DNA from: Coriaria nepalensis
Taxonomy: Eukaryota; Streptophyta; Magnoliopsida; Cucurbitales; Coriariaceae
Direction: 5' to 3'
Length of the DNA stretch: 64,000 nucleotides
NCBI GenBank assembly: GCA_027186245.1
Contig: CP114481.1
Span: 21,483,501 to 21,547,500 of the forward strand
Part shown: positions 25,700 through 38,829 of the stretch, piece after piece
How positions within the stretch are numbered: position 1 is the first letter of the stretch
Layout: each line of letters begins with the position of its first letter
The notes under the pieces: model-generated
What the model was told of the DNA's origin: nothing
Databases searched by the model: none
The model's input: only the letters and a program-made list of their open reading frames with translations
Translations under genes and position numbers: made by a program

Positions 25700-27830
25700 T
25701 GTTTAGCCTTAAAGTCATGTCCCTGAGTATGTTCTAGTCATTAAATCATTCGAAATTATTTCGAACGAATTCTATTTTCGCCCTTCAAACATTATTTTCT
25801 TACATAACTTGAAATTAATCTACTGAAGACAACAATGTAATATTGTAGCATTCAAAAGCATATCACTCAGTCTTTTCAATCATTATATTGTTGGAAGGCA
25901 CTTCGAACAAATACTATTTTTGAATTTAGGACACGACTTTCATGCATAACTTGCACTTGATCTACTAAAGGCAACTATTCATTTTTTTAGCCTTAAAGTC
26001 ATATTATTGCGTCTCTTTTAGTCATTAAATCTTTCTAAATCACATCGAACGAAATTCGGCCTTTAAACATGACTTTCGTGCATAACTTGCAGTTGATCTA
26101 TTGAAGGCAACAATGCAGTTGTTTAGCCTTAAAGTCATGTCACTGAGTCTATTCTAGTCATTAAATCATTCTAAATTAATTCGAACGAATTCTATTTTCG
26201 CCCTTCAAACAATATTTTCTTACATAACTTGGAATTAATCTACAGAAGACAACAAGCAGTATGTTTGCATTAAAAAGCATATCACTCAGTCTTTTCAAAC
26301 ATTAAATTGTTTAAAGGCACTTTGAACCAATTCTATTTTTGAATTTAGAACACGACTTTCATGCATAACTTGCACTTGATCTAATGAAGGCAACTATTCA
26401 TTTTTTTAGCCTTAAAGTCATATTATTACGTCTCTTTTAGTCATTAAATCTTTCTAAATCACTTCGAATGAAATTCGGCCTTTAAACATGACTTTCGTGC
26501 AAAACTTGCAGTTGATCTATCGAAGGCAACAATGCATTTGTTTAGCCTTAATGTCATGTCCCTGAGTATGTTCTAGTCATTAAATCATTCGAAATTATTT
26601 CGAACGAATTCTATTTTCGCCCTTCAAACATTATTTTCTTACATAACTTGAAATTAATCTACTGAAGACAACAATGTAATATTGTAGCATTCAAAAGCAT
26701 ATCACTCAGTCTTTTCAATCATTATATTGTTTGAAGGCACTTCGAACAAATACTATTTTTGAATTTAGGACACGACTTTCATGCATAACTTGCACTTGAT
26801 CTACTAAAGGCAACTATTCATTTTTTTAGCCTTAAAGTCATATTATTGCATCTCTTTTAGTCATTAAATCTTTCTGAATCACTACGAACGAAATTCAGCC
26901 TTTAAACGTGACTTTCGTGCATAACTTGCAGTTGATCTATCGAAGGCAACAGTGCATTTGTTTAGCCTTAAAGTCATGTCACTGAGTCTCTTCTAGTCAT
27001 TAAATCATTCTAAATTAGTTCGAACGAATTCTATTTTCACCCTTCAAATAATATTTTCTTAAATAACTTGCAATTAATCTACAGAAGACAACAAGCATTA
27101 TGTTAGCATTAAAAAGCATATCACTCAGTCTTTTCAAACATTAAATTGTTTAAAGGCACTTTGAACCAATTCTATTTTTGAATTTAGAACACGACTTTCA
27201 TGCATAACTTGCACTTGATCTAATGAAGGCAACTATTCATTTTTTTAGCCTTAAAGTCATATTATTGCGTCTCTTTTAGTCATTAAATCTTTCTAAATCA
27301 CATCGAACGAAATTCGGCCTTTAAACATGACTTTCGTGCATAACTTGCAGTTGATCTATTGAAGGCAACAATGCAGTTGTTTAGCCTTAAAGTCATGTCA
27401 CTGAGTCTATTCTAGTCATTAAATCATTCTAAATTAATTCGAACGAATTCTATTTTCGCCCTTCAAACAATATTTTCTTACATAACTTGGAATTAATCTA
27501 CTGAAGACAACAATGCATTATTTTAGCATTAAAAAGCATATCACTCAGTCATTTCAATCATTAAATTGTTTGAAGGCACTTCGAACCAATTCTATTTTTG
27601 AATTTAGAACACGACTTTCATTCATAACTTGCACTTGATCTATTGAAGGCAACTATTCATTTTTTTAGCCTTAGAGTCATATTATTGCGTCTCTTTTAGT
27701 CATTAACTCTTTCTAAATCACTTCCTTCGAAATTCGGCCTTTAAACATGACTTTCGTGCATAACTTGCAGTTGATCTATCGAAGGCAACAATGCATTTGT
27801 TTAGCCTTAAAGTCATGTCACTGAGTCTTT
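25700..27830 (+). repeat. Rearranged marker-block cluster
   Basis: Marker variants appear here out of their usual order. A GTAATATTGTAG trimer at 25,838 follows directly on a GCAGTTGTTTAGCC tail. At about 26,230 an A monomer joins ACTTGGAATTAATC to CTACAGAAGACAACAAGC, two variants that otherwise sit in neighbouring trimers. A complete marker block follows with anchor 26,671 and its TTCCTTCG box at 27,721. The mosaic fits unequal exchange between marker blocks. Confidence 0.72.
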
Positions 27831-27839
27831 TCTAGTCAT

Positions 27840-30800
27840 TAAATTATTCTAAATTAATTCGAACGAATTCTATTTTCGCCCTTCATATATTATTTTCGTA
27901 CATAACTTGCAATTAATCTACTGAAGACAACAATGCATTATTTTAGCATTAAAAAGCGTATCACTCAGTCTTTTCAATCATTATATTGTTTGAAGGCACT
28001 CCGAACCAATACTATTTTTGAATTTAGAACACGACTTTCATGCATAACTTGCACTTGATCTATTGAAGGCAACTATTCATTTTTTTAGCCTTAAAGTCAT
28101 ATTATTGCGTCTCTTTTAGTCATTAAATCTTTCTGAATCACTTCGAATGAAATTCGGCCTTTAAACATGACTTTCGTGCATAACTTGCAGTTGATCTATT
28201 GAAGGCAACAATGCATTTGTTTAGCCTTAAAGTCATGTCCTTGAGTATGTTCTAGTCATTAAATCATTCGAAATTATTTCGAACGAATTCTATTTTCGCC
28301 CTTCAAACATTATTTTCGTACATAACTTGCAATTAATCTACTGAAGACAACAATGTAATATTTTAGCATTCAAAAGCATATCACTCAGTCTTTTCAATCA
28401 TTATATTGTTTGAAGGCACTTCGCACCAATTCTATTTTTGAATTTAGAACACGACTTTCATGCATAACTTGCACTTGATCTATTGAAGGCAACTATTCAT
28501 TTTTTTAGCCTTAAAGTCATATTATTGCGTCTCTTTTAGTCATTAAATCTTTCTGAATCACTTCGAATGAAATTCGGCCTTTAAACATGACTTTCGTGCA
28601 TAACTTGCAGTTGATCTATTGAAGGCAACAATGCATTTGTTTAGCCTTAAAGTCATGTCCCTGAGTCTGTTCTAGTCATTAAATCATTCGAAATTATTTC
28701 GAACGAATTCTATTTTCGCCCTTCAAACATTATTTTCTTACATAACTTGCAATTAATCTACTTAAGACAACAATGCATCATTTTACCATTAAAAAGCATA
28801 TCACTCAATCTTTTCAAACATTAAATTGTTTGAAGGCACTTGGAACCAATTCTATTTTTGAATTCAGAACACGACTTTCATGCATAACTTGCAGTTGATC
28901 TATTGAAGGCAACTATTCATTTTTTTAGCCTTAAAGTCATATTATTACGTCTCTTTTAGTCATTAAATCTTTCTAAATCACTTCGAACGAAATTCGGCCT
29001 TTAAACATGACTTTCGTGCATAACTTGCAGTTGATCTATCGAAGGCAACAATGCATTTGTTTAGCCTTAAAGTCATGTCACTAAGTCTTTTCTAGTCATT
29101 AAATTATTCTAAATTATTTCGAACGAATTCTATTTTCGCCCTGCATATATTATTTTCTTACATAACTTGCAATTAATCTACTGAAGACAACAATGCATTA
29201 TTTTAGCATTAAAAAGCGTATCACTCAGTCTTTTCAATCATTATATTGTTTGAAGGCACTCCGAACCAATACTATTTTTGAATTTAGAACACGACTTTCA
29301 TGCATAACTTGCACTTGATCTATTGAAGGCAACTATTCATTTTTTTAGCCTTAAAGTCATATTATTGCGTCTCTTTTAGTCATTAAATCTTTCTGAATCA
29401 CTTCGAATGAAATTCGGCCTTTAAACATGACTTTCGTGCATAACTTGCAGTTGATCTATTGAAGGCAACAATGCATTTGTTTAGCCTTAAAGTCATGTCC
29501 TTGAGTATGTTCTAGTCATTAAATCATTCGAAATTATTTCGAACGAATTCTATTTTCGCCCTTCAAACATTATTTTCTTACATAACTTGCAATTAATCTA
29601 CTGAAGACAACAATGTAATATTTTAGCATTCAAAAGCATATCACTCAGTCTTTTCAATCATTATATTGTTTGAAGGCACTTCGAACCAATTCTATTTTTG
29701 AATTTAGAACACGACTTTCATGCATAACTTGCACTTGATCTATTGAAGGCAACTATTCATTTTTTTAGCCTTAAAGTCATATTATTACGTCTCTTTTAGT
29801 CATTAAATCTTTCTAAATCACTTCGAACGAAATTCGGCCTTTAAACATGACTTTCGTGCATAACTTGCAGTTGATCTATCGAAGGCAACAATGCATTTGT
29901 TTAGCCTTAAAGTCATGTCACTAAGTCTTTTCTAGTCATTAAATTATTCTAAATTAATTCGAACGAATTCTATTTTCGCCCTGCATATATTATTTTCTTA
30001 CATAACTTGCAATTAATCTACTGAAGACAACAATGCATTATTTTAGCATTAAAAAGCATATCACTCAGTCTTTTCAATCATTATATTGTTTGAAGGCACT
30101 CCGAACCAATACTATTTTTGAATTTAGAACACGACTTTCATGCATAACTTGCACTTGATCTATTGAAGGCAACTATTCATTTTTTTAGCCGTAAAGTCAT
30201 ATTATTGCGTCTCTTTTAGTCATTAAATCTTTCTGAATCACTTCGAATGAAATTCGGCCTTTAAACATGACTTTCGTGCATAACTTGCAGTTGATCTATT
30301 GAAGGCAACAATGCATTTGTTTAGCCTTAAAGTCATGTCCCTGAGTCTGTTCTAGTCATTAAATCATTCGAAATTATTTCGAACGAATTCTATTTTCGCC
30401 CTTCAAACATTATTTTATTACATAATTTGAAATTAATCTACTGAAGACAACAATGCATTATTTTACCATTAAAAAGCATATCACTCAGTCTTTTCAATCA
30501 TTATATTGTTTGAAGGCACTTCGAACCAATACTATTTTTGAATTTAGAACACGACTTTCATGCATAACTTGCAGTTGATCTATTGAAGGCAACTATTCAT
30601 TTTTTTAGCCTTAAAGTCATATTATTACGTCTCTTTTAGTCATTAAATCTTTCTAAATCACTTCGAACAAAATTCAGCCTTTAAACATGACTTTCGTGCA
30701 TAAGTTGCAGTTGATCTATCGAAGGCAACATTGCATTTGTTTAGCCTTAAAGTCATGTCACTGAGTCTTTTCTAGTCATTAAATTATTCTAAATTAATTC

Positions 30801-31640
30801 GAACGAATTCTATTTTCGCCCTGCATATATTATTTTCTTACATAACTTGCAATTAATCTACTGAAGACAACAATGTAATATTTTAGCATTCAAAAGCATA
30901 TCACTCAGTCTTTTCAATCATTATATTGTTTGAAGGCACTTCGAACCAATTCTATTTTTGAATTTAGAACACGACTTTCATGCATAACTTGCACTTGATC
31001 TATTGAAGGCAACTATTCATTTTTTTAGCCTTAAAGTCATATTATTGCGTCTCTTTTAGTCATTAAATCTTTCTGAATCACTTCGAATGAAATTCAGCCT
31101 TTAAACATGACTTTCGTGCATAACTTGCAGTTGATTTATTGAAGGCAACAATGCATTTGTTTAGCCTTAAAGTCATGTCACTGAGTCTATTCTAGTCATT
31201 AAATCATTCTAAATTAATTCGAACGAATTCTATTTTCGCCCTTCAAACAATATTTTCTTACATAACTTGGAATTAATCTACTGAAGACAACAATGCATTA
31301 TTTTAGCATTAAAAAGCATATCACTCAGTCTTTTCAGTCATTAAATTGTTTGAAGGCACTTCGAACCAATTCTATTTTTGAATTTAGAACACGACTTTCA
31401 TTCATAACTTGCACTTGATCTATTGAAGGCAACTATTCATTTTTCTAGCCTTAGAATCATATTATTGCGTCTCTTTTAGTCATTAAATCTTTCTAAATCA
31501 CTTCCTTTAAAATTAGGCCTTTAAACATGACTTTCGTGCATAACTTGCAGTTGATCTATCGAAGGCAACAATGCATTTGTTTAGCCTTAAAGTCATGTCA
31601 CTGAGTCTTTTCTAGTCATTAAATTATTCTAAATTATTTC
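27840..31640 (+). repeat. Trimer cluster with CATATATTATT and GCGTATCAC variants
   Basis: A monomers with CTTCATATAT or CTGCATATAT (27,884, 29,142, 29,982, 30,822) alternate with others. GCGTATCACTC occurs at 27,956 and 29,216, exactly 1,260 bp apart, and also at 15,785. TCCTTGAGTATG likewise recurs at about 16.07, 28.24 and 29.50 kb. The cluster is thus a relative of 15.6-17.3 kb, locally re-amplified in three-trimer steps. At 31,501 a decayed relative of the TTCCTTCG box (TTCCTTTAAAATTAGG) is present. Confidence 0.72.
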
Positions 31641-32199
31641 GAACGAATTCTATTTTCGGCCTTCATATATTATTTTCTTATATAACTTGCAATTAATCTA
31701 CTGAATACAACAATGCATTATTTTAGCATTAAAAAGCATATCACTAAGTCTTTTCAATCATTATATTGTTTGAAGGCACTCCGAACTAATACTATTTTTG
31801 AATTTAGAACACGACTTTCATGCATAACTTGCACTTGATCTATTGAAGGCAACTATTCATTTTTTTAGCCTTAAAGTCATATTATTGCGTCTCTTTTAGT
31901 CATTAAATCTTTCTGAATCACTTCGAATGAAATTCCGCCTTTAAACATGACTTTCGTGCATAACTTGCAGTTGATCTATTGAAGGCAACAATGCATTTGT
32001 TTAGCCTTAAAGTCATGTCACTGAGTCTGTTCTAGTCATTAAATCATTCTAAATTAATTCGACGAATTCTATTTTCGCCCTTCAAACATTATTTTCTTAC
32101 ATAACTTGCAATTAATCTACTGAAGACAACAATGCATTATTTTAGCATTAAAAAGCATATCACTCAGTCTTTTCAATCATTAAATTGTTTGAAGGCACT

Positions 32200-32341
32200 T
32201 CGAACCAATTCTATTTTTTAATTTAGAACATGACTTTCATGCATAACTTGCACTTGATCTATTGAAGGCAACAATGCATTTGTTTAGCCTTAAAGTCATG
32301 TCACTGAGTCTGTTCTAGTCATTAAATCATTCTAAATTAAT
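32200..32341 (+). repeat. First right-type fusion monomer: domain boundary
   Basis: This is the first monomer with both AACATGAC and the switch into CAACAATGCATTTG, forming a dimer with A at 32,059. That A has a one-base deletion in its start box (TCGACGAATTC). Everything to the left is trimeric apart from two isolated dimers; dimers predominate to the right. Confidence 0.85.
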
Positions 32342-33897
32342 TCGAACGAATTCTAATTTCGCCCTTCAAACATTATTTTCTTACATAACTTGCAATTAAT
32401 CTACTGAAGACAACAATGCATTATTTTGGCATTAAAAAGCATATCACTCAGTCTTTTCAATCATTAAATTGTTTGAAGGCACTTCGAACTAATACTATTT
32501 TTGAATTCGCAACACGTCTTTCATGCATAACTTGCACTTCATCTATTGAAGGCAACTATTCATTTTTTTTGCCTTAAAGTCATGTCACTGAGTCTGTTCT
32601 AGTCATTAAATCAGTCTAAATTAATTCGAACGAATTCTATTTTCGCCCTTCACACATTATTTTCTTACATAACTTGCAATTAATCTACTGAAGACAACAA
32701 TGCATTATTTTAGCATTAAAAAGCATATCACTCAGTCTTTTCAATCATTAAATTGTTTAAAGGCACTTCGAACCAGTTCTATTTTTGAATTTAGAACATG
32801 ACTTTCATGCATAACTTGCACTTGATCTATTGAAAGCAACAATGCATTTGTTTAGCCTTAAAGTCATGTCACTGAGTCTGTTCTAGTCATTAAATCATTC
32901 TAAATTAATTCGAACGAATTCTATTTTCGCCCTTCAAACATTATTTTCTTACATAACTTGCAATTAATCTACTGAAGACAACAATGCATTATTTTGGCAT
33001 TAAAAAGCATATCACTCAGTCTTTTCAATCATTAAATTGTTTGAAGGCACTTCGAACTAATACTATTTTTGAATTCAGAACACGACTTTCATGCATAACT
33101 TGCACTTCATCTATTAAAGGCAACTATTCATTTTTTTAGCCTTCAAGTCATATTATTGCGTCTCTTTTAGTCATTAAATCTTTCTGAATCACTTCGAATG
33201 AAAATCGGCCTTTAAACATGACTTTCGTGCATAACTTGCAGTTGATCTATTGAAGGCAACAATGCATTTGTTTAGCATTAAAGTCATGTCACTGAGTCTC
33301 TTCTAGTCATTAAATCATTCTAAATTAATTCGAACGAATTCTATTTTCGCCCTTCAAACATTATTTTCTTACATAACTTGCAATTAATCTACTGAAGACA
33401 ACAATGCATTATTTTGGCATTAAAAAGCATATCACTCAGTCTTTTCAATCATTAAATTGTTTGAAGGCACTTCGAACTAATACTATTTTTGAATTCGGAA
33501 CACGACTTTCATGCATAACTTGCACTTCATCTATTGAAGGCAACTATTCATTTTTTTAGCCTTAAAGTCATGTCACTGAGTATGTTCTAGTCATTAAATC
33601 ATTCAAAATTAATTCGAACGAATTCTATTTTCGCCCTTCAAACATTATTTTCTTACATAACTTACAATTAATCTACTGAAGACAACAATGCATTATTTTA
33701 GCATTAAAAAGCATATCACTCAGTCTTTTCAATCATTAAATTGTTTAAAGGCACTTCGAACCAATTCTATTTTTGAATTTAGAACATGACGTTCATTCAT
33801 AACTTGCACTTGATCTATTGAAGGCAACAATGCATTTGTTTAGCCTTAAAGTCATGTCACTGAGTCTGTTCTAGTCATTAAATCATTCTAAATTAAT

Positions 33898-36800
33898 TCG
33901 AACGAATTCTATTTTCGCCCTTCAAACATTATTTTCTTACATAACTTGCAATTAATCTACTGAAGACAACAATGCATTATTTTAGCATTAAAAAGCATAT
34001 CACTCAGTCTTTTCAATCATTAAATTGTTTAAAGGCTCTTCGAACCAGTTCTATTTTTGAATTTAGAACATCACTTTCATGCATAACTTGCACTTGATCT
34101 ATTGAAGGCAACAATGCATTTGTTTAGCCTTAAAGTCATGTCACTGAGTCTGTTCTAGTCATTAAATCATTCTAAATTAATTCGAACGAATTCTATTTTC
34201 GCCCTTCAAACATTATTTTCTTACATAACTTGCAATTAATCTACTGAAGACAACTATGCATTATTTTAGCATTAAAAAGCATATCACTCAGTCTTTTCAA
34301 TCATTAAATTGTTTAAAGGCACTTCGAACCAGTTCTAATTTTGAATTTAGAACATGACTTTCATGCATAACTTGCACTTGATCTATTGAAGGCAACAATG
34401 CAGTTGTTTAGCCTTAAAGTCGTGTCACTGAATCTGTTCTAGTCATTAAATCATTCTAAATTAATTCGAACGAATTCTATTTTCGCCCTTCAAACATTAT
34501 TTTCTTACATATAACTTACAATTAATCTACTGAAGACAACAATGCATTATTTTAGCATTAAAAAGCATATCACTCAGTCTTTTCAATCATTAAATTGTTT
34601 GAAGGCACTTCGAACCAATTCTATTTTTGAATTTAGAACATGACTTTCATGCATAACTTGCACTTGATCTGTTGAAGGCAACAATGCATTTGTTTAGCCT
34701 TAAAGTCATGTCACTGAGTCTGTTCTAGTCATTAAATCATTCTAAATTAATTCGAACGAATTCTATTTTCGCCCTTCAAACATTATTTTCTTACATAACT
34801 TGCAATTAATCTACTGAAGACAACAATGCATTATTTTAGCATTAAAAAGCATATCACTCAGTCTTTTCAATCATTAAATTGTTTAAAGGCACTTCGAACC
34901 AGTTCTATTTTTGAATTTAGAACATCACTTTCATGCATAACTTGCACTTGATCTATTGAAGGCAACAATGCATTTGTTTAGCCTTAAAGTCATGTCACTG
35001 AGTCTGTTCTAGTCATTAAATCATTCTAAATTAATTCGAACGAATTCTATTTTCGCCCTTCAAACATTATTTTCTTACATAACTTGCAATTAATCTACTG
35101 AAGACAACTATGCATTATTTTAGCATTAAAAAGCATATCACTCAGTCTTTTCAATCATTAAATTGTTTAAAGGCACTTCGAACCAGTTCTAATTTTGAAT
35201 TTAGAACATGACTTTCATGCATAACTTGCACTTGATCTATTGAAGGCAACAATGCAGTTGTTTAGCCTTAAAGTCGTGTCACTGAGTCTGTTCTAGTCAT
35301 TAAATCATTCTAAATTAATTCGAACGAATTCTATTTTCGCCCTTCAAACATTATTTTCTTACATATAACTTACAATTAATCTACTGAAGACAACAATGCA
35401 TTATTTTAGCATTAAAAAGCATATCACTCAGTCTTTTCAATCATTAAATTGTTTAAAGGCACTTCGAACCAGTTCTATTTTTGAATTTAGAACATCACTT
35501 TCATGCATAACTTGCACTTGATCTATTGAAGGCAACAATGCATTTGTTTAGCCTTAAAGTCATGTCACTGAGTCTGTTCTAGTCATTAAATCATTCTAAA
35601 TTAATTCGAACGAATTCTATTTTCGCCCTTCAAACATTATTTTCTTACATAACTGGCAATTAATCTACTGAAGACAACTATGCATTATTTTAGCATTAAA
35701 AAGCATATCACTCAGTCTTTTCAATCATTAAATTGTTTAAAGGCACTTCGAACCAGTTCTAATTTTGAATTTAGAACATGACTTTCATGCATAACTTGCA
35801 CTTGATCTATTGAAGGCAACAATGCAGTTGTTTAGCCTTAAAGTCGTGTCACTGAGTCTGTTCTAGTCATTAAATCATTCTAAATTAATTCGAACGAATT
35901 CTATTTTCGCCCTTCAAACATTATTTTCTTACATATAACTTACAATTAATCTACTGAAGACAACAATGCATTATTTTAGCATTAAAAAGCATATCACTCA
36001 GTCTTTTCAATCATTAAATTGTTTGAAGGCACTTCGAACCAATTCTATTTTTGAATTTAGAACATGACTTTCATGCATAACTTGCACTTGATCTGTTGAA
36101 GGCAACAATGCATTTGTTTAGCCTTAAAGTCATGTCACTGAGTCTGTTCTAGTCATTAAATCATTCTAAATTAATTCGAACGAATTCTATTTTCGCCCTT
36201 CAAACATTATTTTCTTACATAACTTGCAATTAATCTACTGAAGACAACAATGCATTATTTTAGCATTAAAAAGCATATCACTCAGTCTTTTCAATCATTA
36301 AATTGTTTAAAGGCACTTCAAACCAGTTCTATTTTTGAATTTAGAACATCACTTTCATGCATAACTTGCACTTGATCTATTGAAGGCAACAATGCATTTG
36401 TTTAGCCTTAAAGTCATGTCACTGAGTCTGTTCTAGTCATTAAATCATTCTAAATTAATTCGAACGAATTCTATTTTCGCCCTTCAAACATTATTTTCTT
36501 ACATAACTTGCAATTAATCTACTGAAGACAACTATGCATTATTTTAGCATTAAAAAGCATATCACTCAGTCTTTTCAATCATTAAATTGTTTAAAGGCAC
36601 TTCGAACCAGTTCTAATTTTGAATTTAGAACATGACTTTCATGCATAACTTGCACTTGATCTATTGAAGGCAACAATGCAGTTGTTTAGCCTTAAAGTCG
36701 TGTCACTGAGTCTGTTCTAGTCATTAAATCATTCTAAATTAATTCGAACGAATTCTATTTTCGCCCTTCAAACATTATTTTCTTACATATAACTTACAAT

Positions 36801-37029
36801 TAATCTACTGAAGACAACAATGCATTATTTTAGCATTAAAAAGCATATCACTCAGTCTTTTCAATCATTAAATTGTTTGAAGGCACTTCGAACCAATTCT
36901 ATTTTTGAATTTAGAACATGACTTTCATGCATAACTTGCACTTGATCTGTTGAAGGCAACAATGCATTTGTTTAGCCTTAAAGTCATGTCACTGAGTCTG
37001 TTCTAGTCATTAAATCATTCTAAATTAAT
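33898..37029 (+). repeat. 854 bp higher-order repeat of three dimers (11 dimers)
   Basis: Three dimer variants alternate: d1 with AACATCAC, d2 with GACAACTATGC, TCTAATTTTG and AAGTCGTGTCAC, and d3 with ACATATAACTTAC (2 bp longer) and GATCTGTTGAAGG. The d3 markers lie at 34,507, 35,361, 35,931 and 36,785, giving steps of 854, 570 and 854 bp. The order is d1 d2 d3, d1 d2 d3/1, d2 d3, d1 d2 d3. The length of 3,132 bp equals 11 x 284 plus four 2 bp insertions. Confidence 0.9.
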
Positions 37030-38829
37030 TCGAACGAATTCTATTTTCGCCCTTCAAACATTATTTTCTTACATAACTCTCAATTAATCTACTGAAGACA
37101 ACAATGCATTATTTTGGCATTAAAAAGCATATCACTCAGTCTTTTCAATCATTAAATTGTTTGAAGGCACTTCGAACTAATACTATTTTTTAATTCGGAA
37201 CACGACTTTCATGCATAACTTGCACTTCATCTATTGAAGGCAACTATTCATTTTTTTAGCCTTAAAGTCATGTCACTGAGTCTGTTCTAGTCATTAAATC
37301 AGTCTAAATTAATTCGAACGAATTCTATTTTCGCCCTTCACACATTATTTTCTTACATAACTTGCAATTAATCTACTGAAGACAAAAATGCATTATTTTA
37401 GCATTAAAAAGCATATCACTCAGTCTTTTCAATCATTAAATTGCTTAAAGGCACTTCGAACCAGTTCTATTTTTGAATTTAGAACATGACTTTCATGCAT
37501 AACTTGCACTTGATCTATTGAAGGCAACAATGCATTTGTTTAGCCTTAAAGTCATGTCACTGAGTCTGTTCTAGTCATTAAATCATTCTAAATTAATTCG
37601 AACGAATTTTATTTTCGCCCTTCAAACATTATTTTCTTACATAACTTGCAATTAATCTACTGAAGACAACAATGCATTATTTTGTCATTAAAAAGCATAT
37701 CACTCAGTCTTTTCAATCATTAAATTGTTTGAAGGCACTTCGAACTAATACTATTTTTGAATTCAGAACACGACTTTCATGCATAACTTGCACTTCATCT
37801 ATTGAAGGCAACTATTCATTTTTTTAGCCTTAAAGTCATATTATTGCGTCTCTTTTAGTCATTAAATCTTTCTGAATCACTTCGAATGAAAATCGGCCCT
37901 TAAACATGACTTTCGTGCATAACTTGCAGTTGATCTATTGAAGGCAACAATGCATTTGTTTAGCATTAAAGTTATGTCACTGAGTCTCTTCTAGTCATTA
38001 AATCATTCTAAATTAATTCGAACGAATTCTATTTTCGCCCTTCAAACATTATTTTCTTACATAACTTGCAATTAATCTACTGAAGACAACAATGCATTAT
38101 TTTGGCATTAAAAAGCATATCACTCAGTCTTTTCAATCACTAAATTGTTTGAAGGCACTTCGAACTAATACTATTTTTGAATTCGGAACACGACTTTCAT
38201 GCATAACTTGCACTTCATCTATTGAAGGCAACTATTCATTTTTTTAGCCTTAAAGTCATGTCACTGAGTCTGTTCTAGTCATTAAATCATTCTAAATTAA
38301 TTCGAACGAATTCTATTTTCGCCCTTCAAACATTATTTTCTTACATAACTTACAATTAATCTACTGAAGACAACAATGCATTATTTTAGCATTAAAAAGC
38401 ATATCACTCAGTCTTTTCAATCATTAAATTGTTTAAAGGCACTTCGAACCAATTCTATTTTTGAATTTAGAACATGACGTTCATTCATAACTTGCACTTG
38501 ATCTATTGAAGGCAACAATGCATTTGTTTAGCCTTAAAGTCATGTCACTGAGTCTGTTCTAGTCATTAAATCATTCTAAATTAATTCGAACGAATTCTAT
38601 TTTCGCCCTTCAAACATTATTTTCTTACATAACTTGCAATTAATCTACTGAAGACAACAATGCATTATTTTGGCATTAAAAAGCATATCACTCAGTCTTT
38701 TCAATCATTAAATTGTTTGAAGGCACTTCGAACTAATACTATTTTTGAATTCGGAACACGACTTTCATGCATAACTTGCACTTCATCTATTGAAGGCAAC
38801 TATTCATTTTTTTAGCCTTAAAGTCATGT

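Larger units (their letters stand above)
1..32058 (+). repeat. Left domain: 420 bp ABC trimer array
   Basis: Monomers occur in strict A-B-C order, giving a 420 bp period that can be followed nearly line by line (for example 2101, 2521 and 2941 start with the same phase). Dividing the distance between the A starts at 11 and 32,059 gives about 75 trimers plus two 283-284 bp dimers, with about 20 single-base deletions in total. Left-domain B monomers typically read CGAACCAAT and AACACGAC; C monomers read CGAACGAAATTCGG or CGAATGAAATTCGG. The domain is subdivided by blocks of neighbouring trimers sharing private variants. The right limit is the last pure trimer before the first right-type fusion monomer at 32,200. 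Confidence 0.93.
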
